From the NCBI GenBank assembly GCA_934621505.1, contig CAKTUU010000001.1, positions 1 through 64,000 on the forward strand: 64,000 nt of DNA. Direction: 5' to 3'. Origin of the DNA: an uncultured Clostridia bacterium. Lineage in GTDB: Bacteria > Bacillota > Clostridia > Christensenellales > Aristaeellaceae. Every line of letters begins with the position of its first letter. Position 1 is the stretch's first letter. This document shows, one piece after another, positions 26,801 through 34,367 of the stretch. The notes below the pieces were generated by a model. It ran no database searches, had not been told where the DNA came from, and saw only the letters and a list, made by a program, of their open reading frames with translations. The position numbers and the translations under genes were made by a program.

Positions 26801-27491
26801 CTGGCCCCATCATCCCTTTAAAACCGGCGTAACTGCCCTGTGCCGCGCGCTGGAAACCGGCCAAGCTCCCGAAACGGAGGAGGAAACCGCCGAAGTCAAG
26901 CGCTATCCGCTATTGCAGCAAAAGCCTCGTCTGCTGGAGGATATGCCCAAAGCCCCGGCCTTTTTACTGCCGCCCAAGGAGGAAATCGCTCTGGAAACCG
27001 GTGTGCAGACCCACCGTCTGCTTGGCCTGATTGATCTGGACGGCGCGCGGCAGGCGGTAGACGATCCCAAAGCGCTATACGCCTATGTATGCCGGGAGGT
27101 GGAACGGCTGACGGCCTTCGGTTCCATTTTGCAAAAGGACGCGCCCCGCTGCGACCGCGCCATGGCGGCCCGTTTTCTGGAAAGCGATCTGGGCCGGCGC
27201 ATGCTGCGAAGTGCCACGGTCCACAGAGAATGGAGCTTCAACCTGATGGTGGATGAGCCGTTTCACACCCTGCTGCAGGGCGTTATCGACCTGTGCTTTA
27301 TCGAGGACGGGGCATGGGTGCTGGCGGATTACAAAACCGACCGGGTTTCATCCGCCGCGGATTTATGGCCCCGTTACCACCGTCAGCTGGAGTATTACGC
27401 CCAGGCGCTGACCGCGGGAACGGGCCTGCCGGTAAAGGAAAAAGCCCTTTTTTCCCTTCGGCTGGGAGAATCGTTCGCAAAAAACGATTGA
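23880..27491 (+). CDS. addA: ATP-dependent helicase/nuclease subunit A
   Basis: The 1203-residue AddA processes DNA double-strand ends for recombination. UvrD-type helicase motifs run in order: AAAGSGKT (22-29), VTFTRAAAGEM, VDEYQDVSE, GDVKQSIYRFR, TIHKSKGLEFP and LYVAMTRSK. The C-terminal RecB-type nuclease shows VIDLCF and LADYKTDRV. A linker near residues 890-925 is rich in the dipeptides encoded by DnaA-box-like DNA. AAGGAGGG fixes the ATG at 23880. The partner addB, usually directly upstream, is not in the window: upstream is divergent glgP. Confidence 0.95.
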   Translation: MRFTPAQQQAIDATNPELLVSAAAGSGKTAVLVERIVQMITQRGCSIDRMLIVTFTRAAAGEMRERLENRLTDLGETDPRLARQADLVPMAQISTIHSFCQQAVRQNFQHCGIDPQFGLCDERTRQAMYDECLNDTLDQLYTLAKTDPDIKSLTAKFPEKSIVEMLGSLYRFLLSRPDPMEWLDRHANHHWTLAALDQEPMAQSFCQEAALMTDAMQALWKQAEALSQRPAFPAPYLKTLAADLITLQDLSACCQKGMRALIDGVNLCKFARLAVARPDTQDEAELAEAFKDLRNRYKGLVDELKKLLPADCTASLSDMAIMAPAVHGLQKAVHLFHDRFTGEKREQGMIDFNDLEHMTLDILRQPYLRQQLAGKFDAVFVDEYQDVSELQEAILNALKRHDEKQSYFYVGDVKQSIYRFRLAEPGLFLGKLNRFSPQEDAPCRKIILNRNFRSKTTVLNSVNRVFAHVMDRRVMEIDYDADAMLYPGVPSTGDPATHVHVLNTENLRSQDTVLAEAELIARDILSTIDTPVVDAQGQVAGRLQYSDIAVLLPAAKNVADKVESTFRRLGIPVYCEGVGDTFHSEEVTQLIQYLSLMDNLMNDLALISVLRSPLFHFTEQMLAAVRLIKPERKASYLSALQAAAETGDEPLRASCRDALDTLERERFYLRSMPLADYLWDFLNRSGLYLYYGAQPGGKARQANLQLICHRASDWDRNHTDGLHGFVQSLIQSQQTGDDASPAIVNPWENVVRIMTIHKSKGLEFPTVYVMGLGGSLLKRAASRDISMHGDVGFSLAYVNEQARTRRMTLLQGAIALRERNAERAERARVLYVAMTRSKNRLVLVGGMSGITQEGLCKSVAAGSDIYAARSAKSMLDWILQSLTPQDSIQELSTDCPWKTDLLDQLPTVSTSFPHKSALFQVFIHMDPAVTKQTAQNRRMPMPQLPTLPQGTRLENGLHRLPNQRLDDPFLGSMDWPHHPFKTGVTALCRALETGQAPETEEETAEVKRYPLLQQKPRLLEDMPKAPAFLLPPKEEIALETGVQTHRLLGLIDLDGARQAVDDPKALYAYVCREVERLTAFGSILQKDAPRCDRAMAARFLESDLGRRMLRSATVHREWSFNLMVDEPFHTLLQGVIDLCFIEDGAWVLADYKTDRVSSAADLWPRYHRQLEYYAQALTAGTGLPVKEKALFSLRLGESFAKND
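26550..26652 (+). other. DnaA-box cluster inside addA
   Basis: Five DnaA-box-like 9-mers lie in one orientation within 103 bp. Two are perfect TTATCCACA (26550-26558 and 26644-26652); TTACCCACA (26592), GTTTCCACA (26601) and TTTTCCACA (26612) lie between them. The stretch encodes a low-constraint linker between the helicase and nuclease domains. Confidence 0.55.
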
Positions 27492-27582
27492 AGCAACAGT
27501 ATTGTAACAAAATTATTTCACGCATTTTGCAGGAAAAAGCCTTTTTTGTACGTTATCATCATGGGCAGATCAACAAAAGGTA

Positions 27583-27611
27583 TTGATTTTCTGTTGATTT
27601 CCCTGTACAAT
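27583..27611 (+). promoter_or_regulatory. Promoter of peptidoglycan-binding lipoprotein gene
   Basis: TTGATT and TACAAT are 17 bp apart, leaving a leader of about 150 nt before the gene. I see no other element between addA and this promoter. Confidence 0.6.
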
Positions 27612-27766
27612 AGGCATGTCCTTCCAGCTTGCGGTATGTCCGCAATTTTGTAAGGAGATTGTAACAATTATCCCCATGCTGTTCCGGCCCGCGCCGGGCA
27701 GCTGTCCTATAGCCAGGCTCAACCGGGCCAACCCACAAATCCAACAACGAAACGGAGTGTTGCGAT

Positions 27767-29461
27767 ATGAAGCATTCGTCCATCGGAAAGCGCGCGGCTC
27801 TGTGCCTGCTGCTTCTAACCGCGCTGGCGGTCCTGTCTGCCTGCTATATGGAGCCGGACCGGGTTGTGGACGCCGACAACGGCCTTACGGTGGATAACGG
27901 AGGCCAGAGCTTTGACACCGTCATTACGCCCACCCCTGTGGTAACGGCCACGCCAACCCCCGCCCCCACCACCAACGAGGTGGATTGGAGCAGCTGGAAC
28001 TTTGGCAACGATACCGCTACCAATCCGCCCAGCAATGTGCAGCCTACCACGGCCACCGGGCAGACAACCGGCGGCGTTTCCGCCCCCACCACCGTGCCTA
28101 CGGTGCATGCGGCCACGGTAGCGGCCACATCGTCCACGCCTACTCCACGTCCCAACACCAACACATCCGGCAGCAGCGCGACCACCTCCAGCACCAGCCT
28201 GAAGTCCGGCTCCAAAGGATCGGATGTAAAACGGTTGCAGCAGAGATTGAAGGATTTGGGCTACTACACCGGCAGCGTGGACGGCACCTTTGGCAGTGGA
28301 ACCGAGGAGGCCGTCAAGGCCTTCCAGCGGGCCAACGGCCTGACTGCCGACGGCAAGGCGGGCAAGAATACCCAGAACAAGCTGTATTCCTCCTCTGCCA
28401 AAAAGGCCAGCAGTTCCAGTTCTTCTTCCTCCAGCAGCTCCTCGTCCAGCTCCACCTCCACCGCCTACACCAATGGCAAGACCAACATCTACCTGCGTCT
28501 GGGCGACAGCGGCAAGCAGGTGAAGATTCTGCAAAACCGTCTGATTGTGCTGGGCTATCTGACCGGTACCGCCGACGGGGAATTTGGTGCCACCACCGAG
28601 GCGGCCGTCATCGCCTTCCAGAAGCGCAACAGTCTGGGCAGCGACGGCGTAGCGGGGCCCGGCACCCTGAGCAAGCTGTATTCCTCCTCTGCCCGCAAGG
28701 CGGACAGCGTGGCGGGCCACCTTGGCTCCCTGAAGGAGGGCATGAACGGCGGCAGCGTGCGCACCCTGCAAAAGAACCTGAAAACCCTGGGCTACTACAC
28801 CGGCAGTGTGGACGGCGACTACGGCAGCGGCACAACGGCGGCGGTATACGCCTTCCAGCAGGCCAACGGTCTGACCGCCGACGGCATTGCGGGCAAGTCC
28901 ACCCTGAACGCCATTGCCAACGCCTTGGGCGGCGGAAGCGGCGGCGGCGGTTCCAGTTCCTCCAAGAGCAATCCTGATAACTACGGCAAAACGGCTTCTT
29001 CCAATGGCTACAGCACCATTTCTTCCTCCAGCACCAGCAAAAAGAACGTAACCGCTCTGCAACAGGTGCTATCCGCCAACGGTTACTATTCCGGCACGGT
29101 GGACGGCAGCTATGGCAGCGGTACCGAGGAAGCGGTCAAGGCCTACCAGCGGGCGGCGGGCCTGCGGGTCACCGGCATGGCCGGTCCCAGCACCCAGCGG
29201 CTTTTGTACGGCGGCACCAGTGAAAGCGGCAGCTATTCCAAATTGCAGGTTGGTTCCAGTGGTTCCAGCGTGAAAAAGCTGCAATATGCCCTTTACGAAT
29301 TAAAGTATTATGACGGCGACATCACCGGCAATTACGACACCGCCACCGAAAATGCGGTCAAGCTGTTCCAGGAGCTGAACGGTCTCTACATGGACGGCAT
29401 TGCCGGTCAGGACACCCAGCGCAAGCTGTTTTCCAGCAACGCCGTCCCCTGCTCCATCTAA
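27767..29461 (+). CDS. Lipoprotein with five peptidoglycan-binding domains
   Basis: The 564-residue protein has a lipoprotein signal peptide with lipobox LSAC (lipidated C26), then a Thr/Pro/Ser-rich stalk of about 110 residues. Five PG_binding_1 (PF01471-type) repeats follow, each recognisable by the pattern VKxLQxxLxxLGYYxGxxDGxFGxxTxxAVxxFQ. Poly-Ser linkers separate them, including a run of serines after repeat 1. No catalytic domain (amidase, lytic transglycosylase or L,D-transpeptidase) is visible. It is probably anchored in the membrane and grips the wall, acting as a tether or as an adaptor for wall enzymes. Repeat number is high for a protein with no enzyme domain. Confidence 0.88.
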   Translation: MKHSSIGKRAALCLLLLTALAVLSACYMEPDRVVDADNGLTVDNGGQSFDTVITPTPVVTATPTPAPTTNEVDWSSWNFGNDTATNPPSNVQPTTATGQTTGGVSAPTTVPTVHAATVAATSSTPTPRPNTNTSGSSATTSSTSLKSGSKGSDVKRLQQRLKDLGYYTGSVDGTFGSGTEEAVKAFQRANGLTADGKAGKNTQNKLYSSSAKKASSSSSSSSSSSSSSSTSTAYTNGKTNIYLRLGDSGKQVKILQNRLIVLGYLTGTADGEFGATTEAAVIAFQKRNSLGSDGVAGPGTLSKLYSSSARKADSVAGHLGSLKEGMNGGSVRTLQKNLKTLGYYTGSVDGDYGSGTTAAVYAFQQANGLTADGIAGKSTLNAIANALGGGSGGGGSSSSKSNPDNYGKTASSNGYSTISSSSTSKKNVTALQQVLSANGYYSGTVDGSYGSGTEEAVKAYQRAAGLRVTGMAGPSTQRLLYGGTSESGSYSKLQVGSSGSSVKKLQYALYELKYYDGDITGNYDTATENAVKLFQELNGLYMDGIAGQDTQRKLFSSNAVPCSI

Positions 29462-29465
29462 GGGT

Positions 29466-29684
29466 GAGGGCAATGCCCTCATATGGACCGCTTCGCGGGG
29501 CTTGGATTGCGCCATTGGCGCAGAACAAAAGGCTTTTCCGGACACGGAAAGGCCTTTTGCCTTGCGCTCGCATCTAAGCATGGAGGCGGGGACATTGTCC
29601 CCTTTTGGACCGCTTCGCGGTGAGGGCAAGGCCCTCATCTGGACCGCTTCGCGGTGGGCTTGGGTTGCGCCATTGGCGCAGAAC
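29466..29684 (+). repeat. Cluster of three covarying hairpin repeat units
   Basis: Three 33-bp units (29466-29498, 29588-29620, 29622-29654) each consist of a 15-bp perfect hairpin followed by TGGACCGCTTCGCGG, itself a small hairpin. The stems differ but stay paired: GAGGGC/GCCCTC, GGGGAC/GTCCCC, GAGGGC/GCCCTC. After units 1 and 3 comes a second conserved segment that includes TTGCGCCATTGGCGCAGAAC. No gene lies in 29462-29831. Confidence 0.75.
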
Positions 29685-29771
29685 AGAGTTAAAGCTAAAA
29701 ATAGAGTATCACAAAAAGCGGGCTTGTCCGGTCATGGAAAGGCCCGTTCTTTTTGCTTTTTTTCCCCCTGC

Positions 29772-29800
29772 TTGACCATTGCTGTCAAAACGGTTACAAT
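29772..29800 (+). promoter_or_regulatory. galM promoter
   Basis: TTGACC and TACAAT are 17 bp apart, about 30 bp before galM. A stem with T-rich tail (about 29708-29757) just upstream may terminate lipoprotein transcripts. Confidence 0.65.
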
Positions 29801-29831
29801 ACAGGCAACAGCAAAAAGGGGGATTGATACA

Positions 29832-30881
29832 ATGAGCATTACTTGTCGTCCTTTTGGCAAAACCGCCGCTGGAGAAGCGGTACACGAGTATACCATCACC
29901 AACGCTTCCGGGGCCAGCGCTTCCATTTTGGATTTTGGCGGCACCGTTACCCGCATTGTCGTTCCGGACAGAAATGGAAAGCTGGATGATGTAAACCTGT
30001 CCTATGACGATGTAGCCCATTACGAAAGCGACAACAGCGGCAGCATGGGCGGCCTGATCGGCCGGTACGGCAACCGCATCGGCGGCGCGTCCTTTGAACT
30101 GGAAGGCCAAACCTATACCCTGGCCCAAAACAACGGCCAAAACTGTCTGCACGGGGGCCGGGTGGGCTATAACCGCCGTATGTGGACGGCACAGCCTGTG
30201 GAGCCGGACACCCTGCGCCTGACGTTGATAAGCCCGGACGGGGAGGAAGGCTTTCCCGGCACGGTGCAAATCACCGTGGACTACACCTTTGACCATACCA
30301 ACACGCTGGGCATTCATTATCACGCCGTTACGGACAAGCCTACCCTGCTGAACCTGACCAACCACAGCTACTTCAACCTGAACGGCCACAGCGGCCCCAC
30401 CATTCACAATCATGAACTGCATATCGCCGCCGATTTCATTACCGAAACGGATAACAGCCTGATTCCCACCGGCCGGCTCATTCCGTCCGACAGCACCGTA
30501 TACGGTTTTACCACGCCCACCAAAATCGGGGACGTGCTGGCCCATAACGATACCGACCCCACGCTGAAAAACGCGGGCGGGGTGGATTTTAACTATTGCG
30601 CGGGCCGCGACCGCCAGACCAAGACCATCGCCAGCCTGTACAGCCCCCTGACAGGCCGGGTGATGGACGTTATCACCGACCAGCCCGGGGTGCAGTGCTA
30701 CATGGCCCAGTTTTTGCAAAATACCGGCAAAGACGGGGCCGTCTACGGCGCGTTTCAGGCCGTCTGTCTGGAAACCCAGCATTACCCGGACAGCATTCAT
30801 CAGCCCCATTTTCCCAGCGTCGTGGTGCGTCCCCAGGACGTGTATGATACCTTTACCCTGTACCGCTTCAGCGTCCGCTGA
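29832..30881 (+). CDS. galM: Aldose 1-epimerase (galactose mutarotase)
   Basis: This 349-residue mutarotase interconverts alpha and beta anomers of hexoses. The substrate-binding GRYGNRIGGASF, the catalytic-His segment LTNHSYFNLNGH, and the catalytic Glu in VCLETQHYPDS near the C-terminus are all present. Length is normal. The frame is open far upstream, but the ATG at 29832 follows the promoter and gives the standard N-terminus. It starts a three-gene run with a DUF2804 gene and a phosphoesterase gene. Confidence 0.95.
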   Translation: MSITCRPFGKTAAGEAVHEYTITNASGASASILDFGGTVTRIVVPDRNGKLDDVNLSYDDVAHYESDNSGSMGGLIGRYGNRIGGASFELEGQTYTLAQNNGQNCLHGGRVGYNRRMWTAQPVEPDTLRLTLISPDGEEGFPGTVQITVDYTFDHTNTLGIHYHAVTDKPTLLNLTNHSYFNLNGHSGPTIHNHELHIAADFITETDNSLIPTGRLIPSDSTVYGFTTPTKIGDVLAHNDTDPTLKNAGGVDFNYCAGRDRQTKTIASLYSPLTGRVMDVITDQPGVQCYMAQFLQNTGKDGAVYGAFQAVCLETQHYPDSIHQPHFPSVVVRPQDVYDTFTLYRFSVR

Positions 30882-30896
30882 TGGAAAGGAGCCGTT

Positions 30897-31934
30897 ATGT
30901 CCAATCAAATCCGGCTGACTCCCGGCGACCTGCTGGACGTTCAGGGCCGTCTGTCCCAGGCGGGCTACGCCACATCTCTGGTTAAAACCTATCGCCGAAG
31001 CGATATCAAGGCCCACTCCACCCGCATTAAGGAATGGGACTATTACTGCGTCACCTGCGGCGATGTGGTGCTGGCCCTGACCATTGCCGATAACAGCTAT
31101 ATGGGGCTGGACAGCGTCAGCCTGCTGGACCTGAGCAGGTCTTTTCAGCACACCTGGAGCGCCATGCGCTTTTGGCCCAACGGTTCCACCCGGTTGCCCG
31201 CCACCAGCCAAACCGGCGACCTGTCGGTGGAGCGCCCCGGCTACTCCCTGCGCTTTGCCAACGACGGCCAAACCCGCCGCCTGACCGTGCGGGTGGACCG
31301 CTTTAAGGACGGAAAGCCTCTGGCCGCATCCATCGACCTGACCCATCCGCCCCGGGACAGCATGGTCATTGCCACGCCCTTTGCAGGAAAACCAAAAGCG
31401 TTTTACTACAACCAGAAAATCAACTGCCTGCGTGCCGATGGGTATGTCACCTTTGACGACCGCACCTACCTGTTCGACCCTGCCGTGGCCACCGGCGTGC
31501 TGGACTGGGGCCGGGGCGTATGGACCTATGCCAACACCTGGTACTGGGGCAGCGCCAGCGGCTATATAAACAGCGCGCCCTTTGGCATGAATCTGGGTTA
31601 CGGCTTTGGCGACACCAGCGCCGCCACGGAGAATATGCTGTTTTACAAGGGCGTCGCCCACAAGCTGGATCAGGTGGATTTCGGCATACCCAGGGACGCC
31701 AGGGGCCGGGATGATTTGATGAGCCCCTGGCATGTAACGGACAATCAGAGCCGTGTGGACCTGACCTTTACCCCGGCCATGGACCGGGCGGCGCTGACCA
31801 GCGCTCTGATCATTCAAAGCGACCAGCATCAGGTATTCGGTCATTTCAGCGGCCATGTAACGCTGGACGACGGAACCGTTCTCAAAATCAGCCATTTGCT
31901 GGGCTTTGCCGAAAAGGTAAGCAACCGCTGGTAA
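30897..31934 (+). CDS. DUF2804 family protein
   Basis: The 345-residue protein matches my memory of DUF2804 proteins: an N-terminal KTYRRSDIKAHSTRIKEWDY, a central AFYYNQKINCLRADG, and the conserved DWGRGVWTYANTWYWGSAS segment rich in aromatic residues. No signal peptide or membrane helix is seen. Biochemical role is unknown; the aromatic-rich beta structure resembles carotenoid/lipid hydrolase-like (lipocalin) folds, but I would not assign it. It lies 15 bp after galM. Confidence 0.8.
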   Translation: MSNQIRLTPGDLLDVQGRLSQAGYATSLVKTYRRSDIKAHSTRIKEWDYYCVTCGDVVLALTIADNSYMGLDSVSLLDLSRSFQHTWSAMRFWPNGSTRLPATSQTGDLSVERPGYSLRFANDGQTRRLTVRVDRFKDGKPLAASIDLTHPPRDSMVIATPFAGKPKAFYYNQKINCLRADGYVTFDDRTYLFDPAVATGVLDWGRGVWTYANTWYWGSASGYINSAPFGMNLGYGFGDTSAATENMLFYKGVAHKLDQVDFGIPRDARGRDDLMSPWHVTDNQSRVDLTFTPAMDRAALTSALIIQSDQHQVFGHFSGHVTLDDGTVLKISHLLGFAEKVSNRW

Positions 31935-31960
31935 CAACCGTCAAGGGAGGATCCTGCCTC

Positions 31961-32668
31961 ATGCGCATTGCCCTGATTGCCGACCTGCACGGCAACCGTC
32001 CCGCCACCCTGTCCCTGGAAAGGGACCTGCTGATCACCCGTCCGGACAAAATTTACTGTCTGGGGGATCTGGTGGGAAAAGGCCCGTCCAATGACTTTAC
32101 CTGCGACTGGGTCAGGGCCCATGCCCAACTAATACTGGGAGGCAACTGGGACGACGGCGTTGGGAAAAAGCAGTTTCCCGGCGACGCGTACTACTGGGAA
32201 CAATTAGGGAAGGAACGTCTTTCCTTTTTACGCGGCCTGCCCAAGGAAGCCGATTTATGGCTGAGCGGGCGGCACATTCGCCTGTTTCATGGCCGCCCGG
32301 TAATGGAAAAGCTGATTACCGTGCAGGATGAAACGGCTTTGATCGATCTCTTTTTTCAAGCGCCGGATGGCGGCCGGTATGACGCGGTGATTTACGCCGA
32401 CGCGCACCGTCAGGCCATGCGCACCATGACCCCCGGCCTGTTTGTGAACATTGGCAGCGTAGGCAACGCTCTGGGCGTGCCCAAATGCTGCTACGCCCTT
32501 CTGGAGGGAACCCCCGGCAGGCAGTCCTCCCCCTTTGAAATTCGCCTGCGGCAAATCGACTATGACCGGGAGCAAGCGGTGGCCGACGCCAAGGCCGCCC
32601 CGCTGGTGCCCCGCATTGACGCTTATATTCGGGAAATTCAAACCGGGCTGTACAGCCGGAATGTGTAA
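31961..32668 (+). CDS. Metallophosphoesterase family protein
   Basis: The 235-residue calcineurin-like phosphoesterase has the N-terminal metal motif IADLHGN, then YCLGDLVGKGP and GGNWDD (normally GNHD, here GNWD). The later His positions of the active site appear as LFHGRP and YADAHRQ (usually GHTH). The W in place of the catalytic His of GNHD and the altered GHTH are typical of the YfcE/MJ0936-like protein group with reduced conservation, so activity is uncertain. It has a GGAGG ribosome site and ends the galM run. Confidence 0.8.
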   Translation: MRIALIADLHGNRPATLSLERDLLITRPDKIYCLGDLVGKGPSNDFTCDWVRAHAQLILGGNWDDGVGKKQFPGDAYYWEQLGKERLSFLRGLPKEADLWLSGRHIRLFHGRPVMEKLITVQDETALIDLFFQAPDGGRYDAVIYADAHRQAMRTMTPGLFVNIGSVGNALGVPKCCYALLEGTPGRQSSPFEIRLRQIDYDREQAVADAKAAPLVPRIDAYIREIQTGLYSRNV

Positions 32669-32684
32669 ACAATTTGATAATTCA

Positions 32685-32726
32685 ACGCTTTCGGGGGCGC
32701 AACGCATTGACGTTACGCCCCCGAAA
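32685..32726. promoter_or_regulatory. Long inverted repeat over whiA promoter
   Basis: A perfect 12-bp stem (CTTTCGGGGGCG and CGCCCCCGAAAG) brackets a loop that contains the whiA -35 element. There is no T run, so it is either an operator or a weak terminator that overlaps the promoter. Confidence 0.5.
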
Positions 32727-32735
32727 GGTTACAAT
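32707..32735 (+). promoter_or_regulatory. whiA-crh promoter
   Basis: TTGACG and TACAAT are 17 bp apart; the spacer is the 3' arm of the 12-bp inverted repeat. Confidence 0.65.
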
Positions 32736-32765
32736 AAAGGAAACTTTCCATTGGAGGAAAAAGGC

Positions 32766-33713
32766 ATGTCCTTCTCGGGCGACTGCAAAAAGGAATTGGC
32801 GCTTGTCAAGCCGGAAAAAAGCTGCTGCTTCCTTAGCGAGCTTGGCGGGCTGTACGCCTCCATGGGCAGCCTCAGCCTGCTGGGCCGGGGCAAGGTAAAC
32901 GTACAGTTTACCAACGAAAGCCTGGCCGTATGCCGCCGCGCTTACACGCTGCTGGTGCAGAGCCTGCGGCTTACGCCCCAAATTCACTACGTCACCCACG
33001 CCCGCTTTGGAGGCAAGCGCACCTGCGTGCTGACCCTCGGCCCCATTCAGTCGCCCCAGCTGCTTTGCCAGCTGGGCATGATGGAGCCGTCGGGAGAAAA
33101 CGACTACACCCTGCGCGCCACGTCGCCCCACCTGCCGTTGACCCGTCAATGCTGCATGCGGGCCTACCTGCGGGGCATGATGCTGGGGGCGGGCACCATT
33201 ACCAACCCGGAACAGGGCTATCATCTGGAAATACCCTATCGGGACGGCGAAAGCCAGGCCGCCATGGCCAAATGCATGCAGCGCCTGGGCATACCCATTC
33301 ACTGGAGCACCCGGCGGGAGCATCCCTTCTTTTATTTAAAGCAGGCGGACCAGATCGTTCATTTTTTAACCGCTCTTGGGGCTCATAACGCCGTGATGCA
33401 CATTGAGGACCTTCGGGTGAAGCGGCAGGTGCTGGGCACGGTCAACCGGGCCATGAACTGCGACAACGCCAACCTGCACAAGCAAATGGACGCAGCCCAG
33501 CAGCAGCTGGAGGCCATACGCCGTCTGAAGGAAACCGACCAGTTTTCCGCCCTTCCCCCATCCCTGCAGGAAATTGCCAACGCCCGCCTGAACGCCCCGG
33601 ACGCGACCCTGACCGATTTGGGCCAAAGCCTGAACCCGCCCCTGGGCAAAAGTGGCGTAAACCACCGTATGCGACGTTTGATGACCTATTTGCCAAAGGA
33701 GGACCAACCATGA
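32766..33713 (+). CDS. whiA: DNA-binding protein WhiA
   Basis: The 315-residue WhiA has the N-terminal LAGLIDADG-like domain (CKKELA start, a CCFLSELGGL segment and CCMRAYLRGMMLGAG) and the C-terminal helix-turn-helix (ATLTDLGQSLNPPLGKSGVNHRM). In other Bacillota it links chromosome segregation and cell division. GGAGG lies 8 nt before the ATG. It overlaps crh by ATGA. The usual upstream partners rapZ and yvcK are missing; galM-type genes take their place. Confidence 0.95.
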   Translation: MSFSGDCKKELALVKPEKSCCFLSELGGLYASMGSLSLLGRGKVNVQFTNESLAVCRRAYTLLVQSLRLTPQIHYVTHARFGGKRTCVLTLGPIQSPQLLCQLGMMEPSGENDYTLRATSPHLPLTRQCCMRAYLRGMMLGAGTITNPEQGYHLEIPYRDGESQAAMAKCMQRLGIPIHWSTRREHPFFYLKQADQIVHFLTALGAHNAVMHIEDLRVKRQVLGTVNRAMNCDNANLHKQMDAAQQQLEAIRRLKETDQFSALPPSLQEIANARLNAPDATLTDLGQSLNPPLGKSGVNHRMRRLMTYLPKEDQP

Positions 33714-33973
33714 CACGCCAACGACTGGACCTGAGCGCCCAGCTTCCCATCAGCCGCGAAAAGGCGGCGCTTGTCGCCTCTACCGCGTCCCGTTTTCCCT
33801 GCACCGTCACCCTTGAGCGGGATGATATTGTACTGAATCTGAAAAGCATGATCGGCCTGTTATCCCAATCCATCCCCAAGGACGGCCTGATCGATCTGGT
33901 AGCCAGCGGCCAGGGCGAGCAGGAGGCTGTCAGCGCCATCGCCCAGGTGTTTCATTCCCCCTCAAACGGTTGA
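33710..33973 (+). CDS. crh: HPr-like protein lacking the phospho-histidine (Crh-like)
   Basis: The 87-residue HPr-fold protein aligns end to end with HPr. The catalytic His15 position reads I14 within QLPISREKAALV, so it cannot relay PTS phosphate. The regulatory Ser46 region is kept exactly (NLKSMIGLLS, with Ser at residue 46). This is the diagnostic pattern of Bacillus Crh, which also follows whiA (yvcL). It would act as a cofactor of catabolite repression after Ser46 phosphorylation. Identification as Crh rests on this pattern and on synteny. Confidence 0.85.
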   Translation: MTRQRLDLSAQLPISREKAALVASTASRFPCTVTLERDDIVLNLKSMIGLLSQSIPKDGLIDLVASGQGEQEAVSAIAQVFHSPSNG

Positions 33974-33989
33974 AAACCCAATGGGCAAA

Positions 33990-34345
33990 ATGTGGACGTA
34001 ATGGTACAGCCCTTGCGGAATAATGGTTTCAATTTCCACGTCATGTTTTCCACAGAGGGTGGAAAATGTGGAAAACCGCGGAAAAAGGAAGAAGAATGCC
34101 CCATTGCATCGAAAGGTTTCTCCGTTTTTTGGCAGGAACAAAAGCCTTGCAAGGCGAAATCTTAACCAGCCTGTTTTGCTAAACAGGCAAAAGGTGTACG
34201 TTTCCATGGAAAACTTGATGAAAAAAACCTTCTTTTCCACAGGTTTTCCAAGCGGGTTTTTGGTAAGCCCCAAAGGGTTAACCGGCTTTTCCATGGTTTC
34301 CACACCCTCTACTACTACTACTATTTAAATATACTGCTACAACAA
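33990..34345 (+). other. Probable replication origin (oriC) upstream of dnaN
   Basis: This non-coding stretch has DnaA-box-like TTTTCCACA at 34046-34054 and 34233-34241, TGTGGAAAA at 34067-34075 on the other strand, and GTTTCCACA at 34296-34304. The last box is followed, after CCCT, by four TAC-type trinucleotides and TAT (34310-34324), the DnaA-trio arrangement, and then by AT-rich TTTAAATATA. In Bacillota, DnaA boxes, a GC spacer, trios and unwinding region in this order lie just before dnaN. The boxes deviate by one base from TTATCCACA. Confidence 0.65.
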
Positions 34346-34367
34346 TACTGTTTTGGAGGTTCCCTGC

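Noticed and set aside
28200..29400. Regularly spaced repeats as a CRISPR array
   Set aside because: The periodicity is that of the five protein-domain repeats and serine-codon linkers in one reading frame.
29709..31937. 742-codon minus-strand frame over galM and DUF2804
   Set aside because: Antisense shadow of two clearly conserved genes.
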